64,000 nt of DNA, taken from contig CAXXJQ010000003.1 of the NCBI GenBank assembly GCA_963665045.2, forward strand, positions 248,001 to 312,000, read 5' to 3'. The translations under genes were made by a program, and so were the position numbers. Within the stretch, counting starts at the first letter, position 1, and each line of letters begins with the position of its first letter. The stretch is from JAFGRU01 sp016934985. GTDB lineage: Bacteria > Desulfobacterota > Desulfuromonadia > Desulfuromonadales > JAAYDE01. Positions 52,488-61,020 of this stretch are shown here, piece by piece. The notes under the pieces were generated by a model. That model was not told where the DNA came from. It worked only from the letters and a program-made list of their open reading frames with translations, and did no database searches.

Positions 52488-53207
52488 GTGAATATCAACG
52501 GAAAAAGCAGCGCCTTGATTTTGGGATTGTTTATTTTTCTGGGTCTTGCCGCCCTTGGTTCTCTGCTTGGGAAGGCGGCAATCGAATTCAAGGAATATGA
52601 ACGTTCAGTCACGGTCAAAGGTTTGTCCGAACGTGAATATCCTGCTGACATTGCTATCTGGCCCATTCAGTATACCGAGGCGGGCAATGATCTTGAGGAG
52701 CTTTACGAGGCGATCGACACCAGCAATGCGAAGATCCGGGTTTTTCTCGAAAAAAATGGCCTCAAGCCGGAAGAAATCAGTGTGACCTCTCCGTCCATAA
52801 CCGATAAGTCGGCCCAAAGCTATGGCGGCGGCCAGCGGCCGGAATTCAGGTATTCCGCCGTTCAGACGGTGACCGTCTATTCCGGGGATATTGAAAAAGT
52901 GCGGTCGGTCAAAGGAGTTTTGGGCGATCTGGGCAAGCAGGGCATTGCCATTAGCGGCGGCGATTACCAGGCACAGACCGAGTACCTGTTTACGAAACTC
53001 AACGAGGTCAAGCCGGCAATGATCGAGGAAGCCACCAGGAAAGCCCGGGAAGTGGCGGAGAAATTTGCCCAGGATTCCCAAAGCAAGCTGGGTAAAATCA
53101 AGCGTGCATCCCAGGGCCAGTTCAGTATCAACAATCGGGACAATAACAACCCCCACATTAAGAAGATTCGCGTGGTGGCCACGGTGGAGTATTATCTTTC
53201 CGATTGA
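52488..53207 (+). CDS. SIMPL-domain periplasmic protein
   Basis: The GTG at 52488 is chosen because AAAGGAG lies 5 nt upstream; an ATG at 52458 sits before that ribosome site. One N-terminal anchor (about residues 8-28, ALILGLFIFLGLAALGSLLG) is followed by the SIMPL (DUF541) domain: SVTVKGLSEREYPADIAIWP, KPEEISVTSPSI, GKQGIAISGG and the C-terminal KARE...RASQG...VRVVATVEYYL. Role unknown; the E. coli relative is an oxidative-stress-related protein. Confidence 0.9.
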   Translation: MNINGKSSALILGLFIFLGLAALGSLLGKAAIEFKEYERSVTVKGLSEREYPADIAIWPIQYTEAGNDLEELYEAIDTSNAKIRVFLEKNGLKPEEISVTSPSITDKSAQSYGGGQRPEFRYSAVQTVTVYSGDIEKVRSVKGVLGDLGKQGIAISGGDYQAQTEYLFTKLNEVKPAMIEEATRKAREVAEKFAQDSQSKLGKIKRASQGQFSINNRDNNNPHIKKIRVVATVEYYLSD

Positions 53208-53425
53208 GGCGGGGCCATTTCTACATAGCATGTCCGGTTTCCAGGTGGTCATTTCCAGGCTGCCGGCATCACTTCCCATAAAAAATTTTCGTCGAACATT
53301 TCGATTGAGAACTTGACCCGACTGCGTCCCGAGTTTATTCTGAAAATTAGAATTCTCTCTTCATCCGCGTTTTCCAGGCTCTTGTTTTTTCACCCCGGTT
53401 CAAAACATTCCAGGAATTAGACATC

Positions 53426-54577
53426 ATGGAAGCAGTGAAAACACGCTTTGCACCTGCCGAAAGGGCCGCACCCGCAGCATTGGAAAGGCAGGAAGATGTC
53501 TGCCGCCGTTCCGAAGTTTTAAATCATTTCATTGAGGCTATCCCGAGCGCCTTAGTTTTGCTTAATCGCGAGCGACAAGTGGTTTGGGCAAACCGGAGAT
53601 TTATTGCCACCATAGACCAGAACTGGGACTGGATCAAAGGGAAGCGTCCTGGAGAGATACTCCAATGCATCCGTGCTGAAGGCTCCGTTGGCGGGTGCGG
53701 GACAACGGAGTTTTGTGCCAGTTGCGGCGCGGTTAATGCCGTTCTGGACTCCCGAAGCGGTGACCAGACCGTCAGGGAGTGCCTGCTTCTTTCAAAGGAT
53801 AACAATGCGTATGAACTGAGTGTTTGCGCTACGCCGTTCCTCCTCGACGGTGAAGAGTTCACGATTCTCGTACTGCTCGATATCAGTGCTCACAAACAAC
53901 GCGAACTTCTCGAAAAATCCTTCCTCCATGATCTGTCGAACACGATTAGTGGACTTCTCAGCGTTTGCGAACTGTTTCGTTCCCATAAGGATGCTGTTTC
54001 GGACGATATTTCACATTTGGTGAAGATGATGGTGCACCTGACCGACCGTCTGGAGAATGAAATTGAATCTCATCGGGAGATTCTTGCGGCCGAGCGTGGC
54101 AAATTGTCGGTTAATTTGACAATTGTATCGTCCCGGCAATTTTTGGAGCAGATCAGAGGGGATTTTTCCACCCTTGAATTAGCTGACGGCAAAGAGATTA
54201 TGATCGACGACCTTGCCGAAGAAATCAGTTTTATGACTGATGCCGTGCTCCTTAAGCGGGTTCTTGGCAATATGCTGAAGAACGCTCTGGAGGCCACAGC
54301 GATAGGTGGCAAAGTGGATGTGACCTGTGAAAAAGAAGAGGGTGGGCAGACCCTGCGTTTTTCCATCAGCAATACCTCGTTAATGGAAAAAGAGGTCTGC
54401 CACCAGGTGTTTCAGCGCAGTTTTTCAACGAAAGGCCAGGGGCGCGGCATTGGTACATACAGCATGAAATTGCTTGGGGAGCGTTTCCTGGGAGGCCGGG
54501 TCTGGTTTTCCAGCACTCCTGAAGAGGGGACCACCTTCTCTATCCGGCTCCCTTTTAATGTCAGTTCAATCCAATAA
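53426..54577 (+). CDS. PAS sensor histidine kinase with four-cysteine cluster
   Basis: 383 aa, soluble. A PAS domain (about 30-155) contains LQCIRAEGSVGGCGTTEFCASCGAVN: C-x9-C-x5-C-x2-C, a likely metal or Fe-S ligand set. Kinase core: H-box FLHDLSNTISGL, N-box GNMLKNALEA and G-region QGRGIGTYSMKLLGERFLGG, which form an HATPase_c. The H-box HDLSNT is of the less common HPK type lacking Pro. No receiver or partner regulator is adjacent. A redox- or metal-sensing role is plausible for the PAS cysteines. It converges on the methyltransferase gene with an 11-bp gap. Confidence 0.9.
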   Translation: MEAVKTRFAPAERAAPAALERQEDVCRRSEVLNHFIEAIPSALVLLNRERQVVWANRRFIATIDQNWDWIKGKRPGEILQCIRAEGSVGGCGTTEFCASCGAVNAVLDSRSGDQTVRECLLLSKDNNAYELSVCATPFLLDGEEFTILVLLDISAHKQRELLEKSFLHDLSNTISGLLSVCELFRSHKDAVSDDISHLVKMMVHLTDRLENEIESHREILAAERGKLSVNLTIVSSRQFLEQIRGDFSTLELADGKEIMIDDLAEEISFMTDAVLLKRVLGNMLKNALEATAIGGKVDVTCEKEEGGQTLRFSISNTSLMEKEVCHQVFQRSFSTKGQGRGIGTYSMKLLGERFLGGRVWFSSTPEEGTTFSIRLPFNVSSIQ

Positions 54578-54588
54578 TCACATATCCG

Positions 54589-55581
54589 TCAGGGTTTGAA
54601 GCCCTCCACCAGGGACGACATTTCCTGTACCTGGAGCAGGCGGATGGCGGTAAAACCCGCTGTTGTCAACCCTTCCTTTATTTCCTCGAAAGTATAGGTG
54701 TTTCCCCCTTCGGTTCCGGCCAGCATGTTGACGGCGAAGAGGGTGCCGCTGCGGGGTTCGGTGCGGTCGGGCGACATGACGTAGTCGCGGATAACGATCC
54801 TCCCGCCGGGCTCCAGGGCCTCGAAGACCCGTTGGTAAAGAAGGCGGTTTTGTTCGGGGCTGTTCTGATGGATGATGGCCGAGAGCAGAGCAAGGTCGTG
54901 CCCCGCAGGCAAAGGATCGCTGTTGAAATCACCGGGAACCAGGGTGACGCGTTCCGTGCATCCGGCTTTTTCAATGCGCTCACGGGCGATTTCGATGACC
55001 GGCGGCAGATCGAAAAGAGTTGCCTGCATCCTTGGTTCCGCAGCCAGGAAAGCCAGGGTATAGGTTCCCGATGCGCCCCCAACGTCAAGGAGTCGGCGGG
55101 CGTTTCCGGGGTTGACGGCAGCGACAACCTGGGGCGCCGTTTTTGCGCCAACGACATGCATGGCGCCGATGAAAGCGCGCATGTTTTCCGGTGCCAGGGC
55201 GCCTGTTTTTTCCACTCCCGGCGTCCATTCGCCTGCCACGATGTCGGTAATTTGGGACCAGTTGTGCCATAGCGTTTCCAAGTGGAGAATCATCGGGAGT
55301 ACCGTCTCCGGTCCGGAGCTTGTCAGGACAGGGGCGAGCGAGCCCTGCAACTGGTAACGTCCTGCTTCCTTCTGGAGGATATCCAGGGCGCAAAGGGCGT
55401 CAAGAAGGATGGTGAGAGCGCGCAAGTTGGCCCCTTTTGTTTTGGCCACCTCCTCCGCACTGAGAGGATTACGGTCAAGCAGGTTAAAAAGATCGAGTTC
55501 CGCCCCGCTGAGGATGACGCGGCTGACCATGAAGCCACGCACTGAATTGAGAATGGTTTCGGCCATCGGTTTTTCATTCAT
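54589..55581 (-). CDS. SAM-dependent methyltransferase (acetylserotonin O-MT-like)
   Basis: 330 aa. N-terminal dimerisation helices with winged helix (AELDLFNLLDRNPLSAEEVA) precede a Methyltransf_2 fold: RRLLDVGGASGTYTLAFLAA (SAM motif I), TLFDLPPVIEIARERI, VPGDFNSDPLP, and RIVIRDYVMSPD. O-methyltransferase of this fold act on small aromatic or polyketide compounds. It begins 21 bp after the DUF3482 GTPase gene, so it is the last gene of that operon, although a functional link is not obvious. Confidence 0.88.
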   Translation of the reverse strand: MNEKPMAETILNSVRGFMVSRVILSGAELDLFNLLDRNPLSAEEVAKTKGANLRALTILLDALCALDILQKEAGRYQLQGSLAPVLTSSGPETVLPMILHLETLWHNWSQITDIVAGEWTPGVEKTGALAPENMRAFIGAMHVVGAKTAPQVVAAVNPGNARRLLDVGGASGTYTLAFLAAEPRMQATLFDLPPVIEIARERIEKAGCTERVTLVPGDFNSDPLPAGHDLALLSAIIHQNSPEQNRLLYQRVFEALEPGGRIVIRDYVMSPDRTEPRSGTLFAVNMLAGTEGGNTYTFEEIKEGLTTAGFTAIRLLQVQEMSSLVEGFKP

Positions 55582-55602
55582 ACGTTTTTCTCCTCACATT
55601 TG

Positions 55603-57058
55603 TCACAGGGCTGGCTTTTGGCTTCCTTCTCTGGACATCTCCAGAAGCTGCTGTCGCAGAAATTTCTGAAACTCGCGGCGGGCGGGATCCATATCCGCGG
55701 CATCTTCAGCTTTTTTCAGGGCGTCGAAATATCGGGTGGCCAACCGGCGCTGTTCCTCGTTCCAGGTTGAGGTAAATCCTTCGCTGCTTTTTTCCGCCTC
55801 TTCGTCCGAAGGCTGATCCCGGCGTCCATGGGCCCAGTTGATGACGTAGGAAAAGAAGATCAGAGCCCGATCGAGGAGGATAAAGAAAAACTGAAGATTA
55901 TGCATCGGGCCTATTTTGAGTTGAGTGCGGCCCAGCCGGGGCGAAAGGTCTAGGCCGAGGATGCGGGGACCGGGAGCTTTGACTTTGGCGAGGCGCTCAC
56001 CGCCGAAGTAGGCACTCAGGGCTCCCAGGAGGGCGCCGCCGGCAGTGAAAACCCCGGCGCTGATCCCCGAAAAAAGGACGTCCAATCCGGCTCCGCCGGT
56101 GCCGCCCGCGAGAGCGGCCGCCCACATCAGTTGGGTGCGGTCAAGGCCCAGGACCCGCCAGACCCGCTCGCTGAAGAGGTCCTGCTGCAATGCTGTTTGG
56201 GAAGAGGGCTCAAATTGGAAAATGTTGTGTTTGAAGAGTTTGCGAATGCGTTCATGAAAGCGGCGTTCCATGGCGCTGAGCTCCTTGCGGAAACGCTCCT
56301 TGAGGTGTTCCTCCCGCTCATGATCATCCCCTTCGCCACAGTCAGCCAGGGCGAAATGGCTGATGGAGGTTTCCAGCAATTCCCCGATCAGTGTTGCCGT
56401 TGCGGCAAGACGATGTTCCCAATCGTCGCGAAAGGCTTCGATGACCTCTTCCATGGCCGGCTGCCAATCCTGGTCGATACTTTTCAGCGTGTCGAGGAGG
56501 GCCATACGTTGGGCGTAATTGGCATGATGGGCATTGAAAACCCGTACCGAGTTGAAATGACGGCGAAAGGCGGCTTTCCATTCGTCGAGGTATTCCTCGT
56601 TCCGGTCCTTGGAATTGATGATTGCGAGGCGTGGACGCCCGCGTGCGGCGCAGGATTTCCATTTCGGCAAGGTCGGTCTGGCGCAGGGGACGGGAGCCAT
56701 CGACGACGTAGATGATGCCGGCGCCTTTTTCAATAGGTTCGAGGAGCTGGCATTCGTGCTGATAAGCCGGAAGGGTGCGGTGCTTTTCCCGAAAGGCGTG
56801 GATGGCCTGCTCATCTGCCGAGCCGAAGTTTTCCAACCAGGCCAGGGTATGGCGCGGGTTCTGAAAGCCCGGCGTATCGGTAAATTCGACGACAATCCGG
56901 CTATCGATAATGACCGGATAATTGTGACAGGCTCTGGTTTCGCCGGGCATCGGGCCAACCGGTACGGTGTCGTCCTCAGCCAGGGTCGAAACCACGGAGG
57001 ATTTGCCCTCGTTGGGATGGCCGACAATAGCGAAACGCAGGGGTGCAGGGTCACTCAT
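55603..57058 (-). CDS. DUF3482-type membrane-associated GTPase, apparent frameshift near 56640
   Basis: Starts at ATG 57058 (MSDPAPLRFAIVGHPNEGKS). P-loop G1 GHPNEGKS, G2-like region, G3 DTPGF and LEP-rich switch (IEKGAGIIYVVDG) are seen in the first frame up to about 56640. The continuation RPRLAIINSKDRNEEYLDEW is in the neighbouring frame, with NSKD as the G4-type motif. C-terminal: coiled helices, then a glycine-rich hydrophobic block (AAALAGGTGGAGLDVLFSG, near 345-390) and a DUF3482 tail. One surplus base near 56635-56645 explains the break. About 485 aa when repaired. Paired with DUF2868, whose end it overlaps by 8 bp. Confidence 0.8.
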
Positions 57059-58721
57059 GCGGGCATGCTCCTTTTCGGGGAGAGGCGATGCCGAGATTGG
57101 GATCACCCAGGGCCTGGAGCTGCTCTTCCCAAACCTGGCGGTCAATTTTGCCGGGGGTAGTGAAAACTGTGTCGGCTTTTGGTTTGCCGACTAAAAAAAC
57201 GGCTATTTTCCCTTTTTCCGGCAAGGCCATGCGGAGTTGGCGGAAAAAATCAAGAGTTTCAAGAATAGGCGGCTGCCAGGCCTCGAGGATAAGCAGGGCG
57301 CCGTCATGCCTGCCTTCCCAATCCCGGTTTTTTAAATTTTCCAGCACCTGCTGCTCCTGGTTGAGAAGACCGCCGATTGAAAAAATTTCGTCCACATCCA
57401 TGGCAAAATAAGCCCTGCCGACGCGCAGCATATCTTCCCTTGGGATGCGATCTGCCAATTCCTCCTTCACCAAAGCAACGGCGGGAGTAATTTCGCTTGG
57501 CAGGAACTCCACAGCATTGTTCGCGGTGTCAAAAACGTAATTTTCATCCCTGTCCGTTTCCTGTTCGGGCCGGGTTGTTTCCAGGAGGGGGGTCTGCATT
57601 CGCCGCACCAGGGTATCGCATTCAGCGTGGGAGAAGTCGAACCTTGCCAGTTTGACCCGGCGGATCATCCAGGTTGTCAGGCAAAGCATAAAGCGGGGGA
57701 GAATGCCATAAAAGACGATGCCGAGGCAGAGGAAAGGCCACCAGGAAACCAGATCCGGGGTGGCCAGGTGAGCAATCCCCTCTTTAAGAAGGATGCGGCT
57801 GTTTTCGATCTGAACCAGAGTCGGAAAGCCTGTACCTTCGGGTGCCAGCCATGACCAGGGAAGAGCCAGGATGCGAACCAGTTGATGGACCGTTTCCGTT
57901 CCCGCTTCCAGGGTTGTCTGCCAGCCGAAGGCGAGGTCCGAGGTCAATACCCGCGCCAGGGTCGTGGTCAGAGCTCCAAGATTGAAAGCCAGGCCGAAAA
58001 GCTGGGCGAGGAGGAAAATCGGCAGAAAAAAGAGGCTTCCGTATACAGACCTGCGGCTTTTGAGCAACCCCAGGGTGGCCTGCAAGCGGCTTTTTCGACG
58101 GCTTTCAAGGCGGTTGGCAGCGCCTGTGGCCATTTTTCTGGCAAGACTGAAGAGCAGGGTGCCCCAGAAGCTTGCGATAAAGGTTTTCCGGCGGAAAAAC
58201 CGCGAAAAACGGCGTAGACAAAAGCCAAAGCCGAGCAGGATGAGGAGAAAAACCTGTGAAACAACGAGCAGGGCCACATAGCTGGAGACGTTAACGGGTT
58301 GAACACCCTGGTATTGGAGCAGGGAGAGGGCAAGCCCACCGCCCGAAAGCAAGCCGGAAATGAATACCAGCCATTTGAGTAAAACAAGAGTTTCATGAAA
58401 GGCCGACCCGGGAAGGGTCGGGTCCTGTTCTTGTTTTTTACGTGCTTCGAGCCATTGGCGGATCAGGAAACGGCGAGATTTTTGGCGCTTGTTCGAAAGC
58501 GGGGGGAGGTTCAGGAAAATGGCCCGGTCCCGGCGTACGAGGCTGTCTTCATCCTGGCCATCATCCGCCCGGAGGAGGTATTCAAGGTCGACGATGTCGC
58601 GAAGCTCCCATTTGTCAATAAGGGAGGTCGAGGCGTCACTTGCCTTTAGCGCGGGAGGACTTTCCGGTAAATGAAAATCGGGGTCGTTTTTTTCAATTTT
58701 TTTCCGGAATGGGAATTTCAT
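57051..58721 (-). CDS. DUF2868 membrane protein, GTPase partner
   Basis: 556 aa. At least four membrane helices (for example LVLLKWLVFISGLLSGGGLA near 115, VALLVVSQVFLLILLGFGFC near 150, YGSLFFLPIFLLAQLFGLAF near 225 and WWPFLCLGIVFYGILPRFML near 330). A soluble C-terminal half contains ETTRPEQETDRDENY and a beta-alpha domain (GALLILEAWQPPI). The neighbouring-gene pair DUF2868 plus DUF3482 GTPase is recurrent in bacteria, which supports one complex at the membrane. It is first in the operon; no function is established. Confidence 0.85.
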   Translation of the reverse strand: MKFPFRKKIEKNDPDFHLPESPPALKASDASTSLIDKWELRDIVDLEYLLRADDGQDEDSLVRRDRAIFLNLPPLSNKRQKSRRFLIRQWLEARKKQEQDPTLPGSAFHETLVLLKWLVFISGLLSGGGLALSLLQYQGVQPVNVSSYVALLVVSQVFLLILLGFGFCLRRFSRFFRRKTFIASFWGTLLFSLARKMATGAANRLESRRKSRLQATLGLLKSRRSVYGSLFFLPIFLLAQLFGLAFNLGALTTTLARVLTSDLAFGWQTTLEAGTETVHQLVRILALPWSWLAPEGTGFPTLVQIENSRILLKEGIAHLATPDLVSWWPFLCLGIVFYGILPRFMLCLTTWMIRRVKLARFDFSHAECDTLVRRMQTPLLETTRPEQETDRDENYVFDTANNAVEFLPSEITPAVALVKEELADRIPREDMLRVGRAYFAMDVDEIFSIGGLLNQEQQVLENLKNRDWEGRHDGALLILEAWQPPILETLDFFRQLRMALPEKGKIAVFLVGKPKADTVFTTPGKIDRQVWEEQLQALGDPNLGIASPRKGACPHE

Positions 58722-58970
58722 GGTTGGTGAATTTCCATCAAGCCTTCAACCTGAACGAGAAAAATGATGGTAGCAGTTTAACCTGATAATTTAGGGTTTC
58801 GCAGACCCCATTCCAAGGGTTTTTGGGAAAATTTGATTAATTGCTAATGTTACACCTCAGTGCCGAACCTGCAAAGAAGAATTTATGTAATTATTCAGCT
58901 TATCGGCGCAATGCCTCGCATCGCCCATTCCAAGGGCCGCGTGAACCCGTCCATGGGGCTTCGCTGCCTC

Positions 58971-59009
58971 CATCCGGGCGGCAGATGCCCTTTCCATGGG
59001 CGACACGAG
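58971..59009 (+). repeat. Repeat family R2, copy 2
   Basis: Identical to 12631-12669 over 39 bp. A longer resemblance to the copy near 60742 exists upstream (CAGCTTAT-GGC-CAA-GCCTCG at 58895 and 60680). Confidence 0.75.
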
Positions 59010-59221
59010 TCCTTGTGCTGAATAGTAACCAATTTATTTTTCTATTCACTTTGCAGCCGGATGGCCGCGCAGCCAAATTTTTTTATAAAGCGTCCGAAGT
59101 ATAAAGAGTATGGCTTGGGACTGATTTGAATTACGGACTTTAAATGTAACACAAGAATATCATTATTTTTTGAGAGGATATCCAGAAATGTGTTGAAAAA
59201 AAAACAGGATTGAATGATCTT

Positions 59222-59239
59222 TGAATGAAATGTCAATCA
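59222..59239. promoter_or_regulatory. Possible operator for the adjacent TetR-family regulator
   Basis: TGAATGA-AATG-TCAATCA is an imperfect 18-bp palindrome 118 bp upstream of the TetR start. TetR proteins usually bind such sites near their own promoter. Could be chance in AT-rich sequence. Confidence 0.25.
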
Positions 59240-59357
59240 ATAGGCTGCATCCGTGGCCAGGGGGCGGGAAAAGATCGTAAGTGCTTAGGCTGGTCAATGA
59301 TTTGCGCTATTGCCTGGTCATAACTCAGGGATACAGGAATATTCCAGGAGGAGTTTC

Positions 59358-59957
59358 TTGGGCCGAAATAAGGAGACGAATCAGAAGATCAGGGACGAGC
59401 GAAGGGAGCAGATTCTATCAGAATCGTTGCTGCTTTTTTCAACTCGGGGGCTGGCTTCCACCAAGATTTCCGATATCGCTTCAACGGCAGGGATTTCACA
59501 AGGGTTGGTTTATCATTATTTTCGCTCCAAAGAAGATATTTTCATTGAATTGATCCGGGGTGCATTTGAGCGATTAAACAGTTCCTGTGAGATTCTGAGC
59601 CGCATGCCCCTGTCGCCGAGGGAAAAAATCGATATTGCTGTGAGGGGATTGCTGCAGGATCTGGAAAACAACCAGGAAAATGCTCGATACCATTTGTTGA
59701 TGGCGCAGGCGATGATATCGGAAACAGTTCCTGAGGAAGCCAAGGCCATTATCCGCAGGGAAATTGCCGTTTCCCAGGAGATCATTGCGGCAATCTTGCG
59801 TGACGGCCAAAAGGAGGGCTCTATCAAAGAAGGGGACGCCGATGAGATGGCGCTGGTTTTCTGGACATCCATTAACGGTCTGGCCATTTTAAAAGTGGTT
59901 AACGGCGCGGAATTCAAAGCGCCTGCTCCAGAGATTTTGCTGTCCATGTTCCTTTGA
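59358..59957 (+). CDS. TetR/AcrR-family transcriptional regulator
   Basis: 199 aa. The TTG at 59358 is selected for its strong AGGAGGAG 4 nt upstream; the frame is open upstream to 59310. N-terminal HTH: REQILSESLLLFSTRGLAST, KISDIASTAGISQGLVYHYF, RSKEDIFIELI, which is the TetR signature. The helical C-terminus (about 70-199) is the ligand and dimer domain, of unknown ligand. It likely regulates itself and perhaps the P-loop gene 81 bp downstream on the same strand. Confidence 0.93.
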   Translation: MGRNKETNQKIRDERREQILSESLLLFSTRGLASTKISDIASTAGISQGLVYHYFRSKEDIFIELIRGAFERLNSSCEILSRMPLSPREKIDIAVRGLLQDLENNQENARYHLLMAQAMISETVPEEAKAIIRREIAVSQEIIAAILRDGQKEGSIKEGDADEMALVFWTSINGLAILKVVNGAEFKAPAPEILLSMFL

Positions 59958-60038
59958 AAGGTTCCGGCCTCCAATGGTTGGACGGGACGATTCCTCCTTT
60001 TCCCTTCATCCGCCAGTAGCGACAACAAGCGGTTTGCT

Positions 60039-60596
60039 ATGAACATCAAAAATCTGCGCAAAAAGAAAACTCTGCTCGTCGGGGGGATAAAATCAGGCAA
60101 AACTCATTTCGTTTGTGCTTTTGTCGAGAAAATCCTTCGGAATAGTCATGAATCGATTCTTGTTCTCGATTTTGCCCCCAATCTCTATCGCGGGGTGGGC
60201 GGCAAAATGGTTCTTCCCGAGAATCCCCGGCTTTATTACCTGACGACCCGCATTGATGGTCCCCGTCTTCGGGGGAAAGACGATAAGGAAGAATGGACCT
60301 TGGCCGAAGGCAACCGCCACCGCATCGACGAAATTCTCGATGCCTGTCGGGAAAAATCCGCGGATATTCTCATTATCAACGACGTCACTCTTTATCTGCA
60401 GGCTGGTGAATGTAAGCGTTTGGCAATCCTTATGGCAGATTTCCCCACCGTCCTGATCAATGCCTATTACGGTAATGATTTTTCTGAATCGCCCCTTTCA
60501 ATAAGGGAGCGAGCCCAGGTCGATAGTTTTATGAATGATTTCGATCAGATTTTTCTCATGCGTGAGAGGCGGGTCACAGAAAAATGGCAATCATGA
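60039..60596 (+). CDS. P-loop ATP/GTP-binding protein, unknown
   Basis: 185 aa. Walker A is GGIKSGKTHF (residues 15-24) and a Walker B-like strand ILIINDVTLYL occurs near 110. A CobU-like fold (adenosylcobinamide kinase) is conceivable because of a similar GG-x-x-SGK start, but CobU's other motifs are not seen. No signal peptide. Follows the TetR gene. Function not assigned. Confidence 0.7.
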   Translation: MNIKNLRKKKTLLVGGIKSGKTHFVCAFVEKILRNSHESILVLDFAPNLYRGVGGKMVLPENPRLYYLTTRIDGPRLRGKDDKEEWTLAEGNRHRIDEILDACREKSADILIINDVTLYLQAGECKRLAILMADFPTVLINAYYGNDFSESPLSIRERAQVDSFMNDFDQIFLMRERRVTEKWQS

Positions 60597-60741
60597 AAAA
60601 CAAGGCCCCAAAAACCAGCTTTGTTGTGAAAATCCTCTCGCAACGCTGTATTTGCTTTCCAAAATATCTTCGAAATTGTTCAGCTTATTGGCACAAGGCC
60701 TCGTCCGGGGACGCAACCCCGGTCCTGTAAATCTTATTTTA

Positions 60742-60770
60742 CGGCAGATGCCCTTTCCATGGGCGACATG
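60742..60770 (+). repeat. Repeat family R2, copy 3 (partial)
   Basis: GGCAGATGCCCTTTCCATGG then GCGACATGA, one base different from copies at 12631 and 58971. The rest of the 60.6-60.94 kb gap carries no gene. Confidence 0.6.
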
Positions 60771-60945
60771 ACTCCTTGCTACATATCTTCTTTAAATAGC
60801 CTGAAACAACGGCCACAATAAGCATTATTGACCGCCATTATTCTTTTCCATAAGATGATTAGAAAATCCTGAGCTGCAACTCCTGAAAGGTGTCCTGTGC
60901 TTTTGTCCCGTCGGCCTCATGCATCCTGCAAGTTCCGTTAACACC

Positions 60946-60979
60946 AAAAGGTCGACCATTTTCCAATGGTCGACCTTTT
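60946..60979. terminator. Bidirectional terminator after PiT transporter gene
   Basis: AAAAGGTCGACCATT / AATGGTCGACCTTTT is a perfect 15-bp stem with loop TTCC and T-runs in both directions. It lies 41 bp beyond the transporter stop on the minus strand. Confidence 0.9.
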
Positions 60980-61020
60980 AGGATTCAGTCCCTTGAAGCT
61001 GGTTCCTTTAAATTGACCAA

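Larger units (their letters stand above)
58722..59357. other. Intergenic region with repeat R2
   Basis: About 635 bp between divergent DUF2868 and TetR genes. No gene. Contains repeat R2 at 58971-59009 with related sequence from about 58895, and a possible TetR operator at 59222-59239. Confidence 0.5.
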
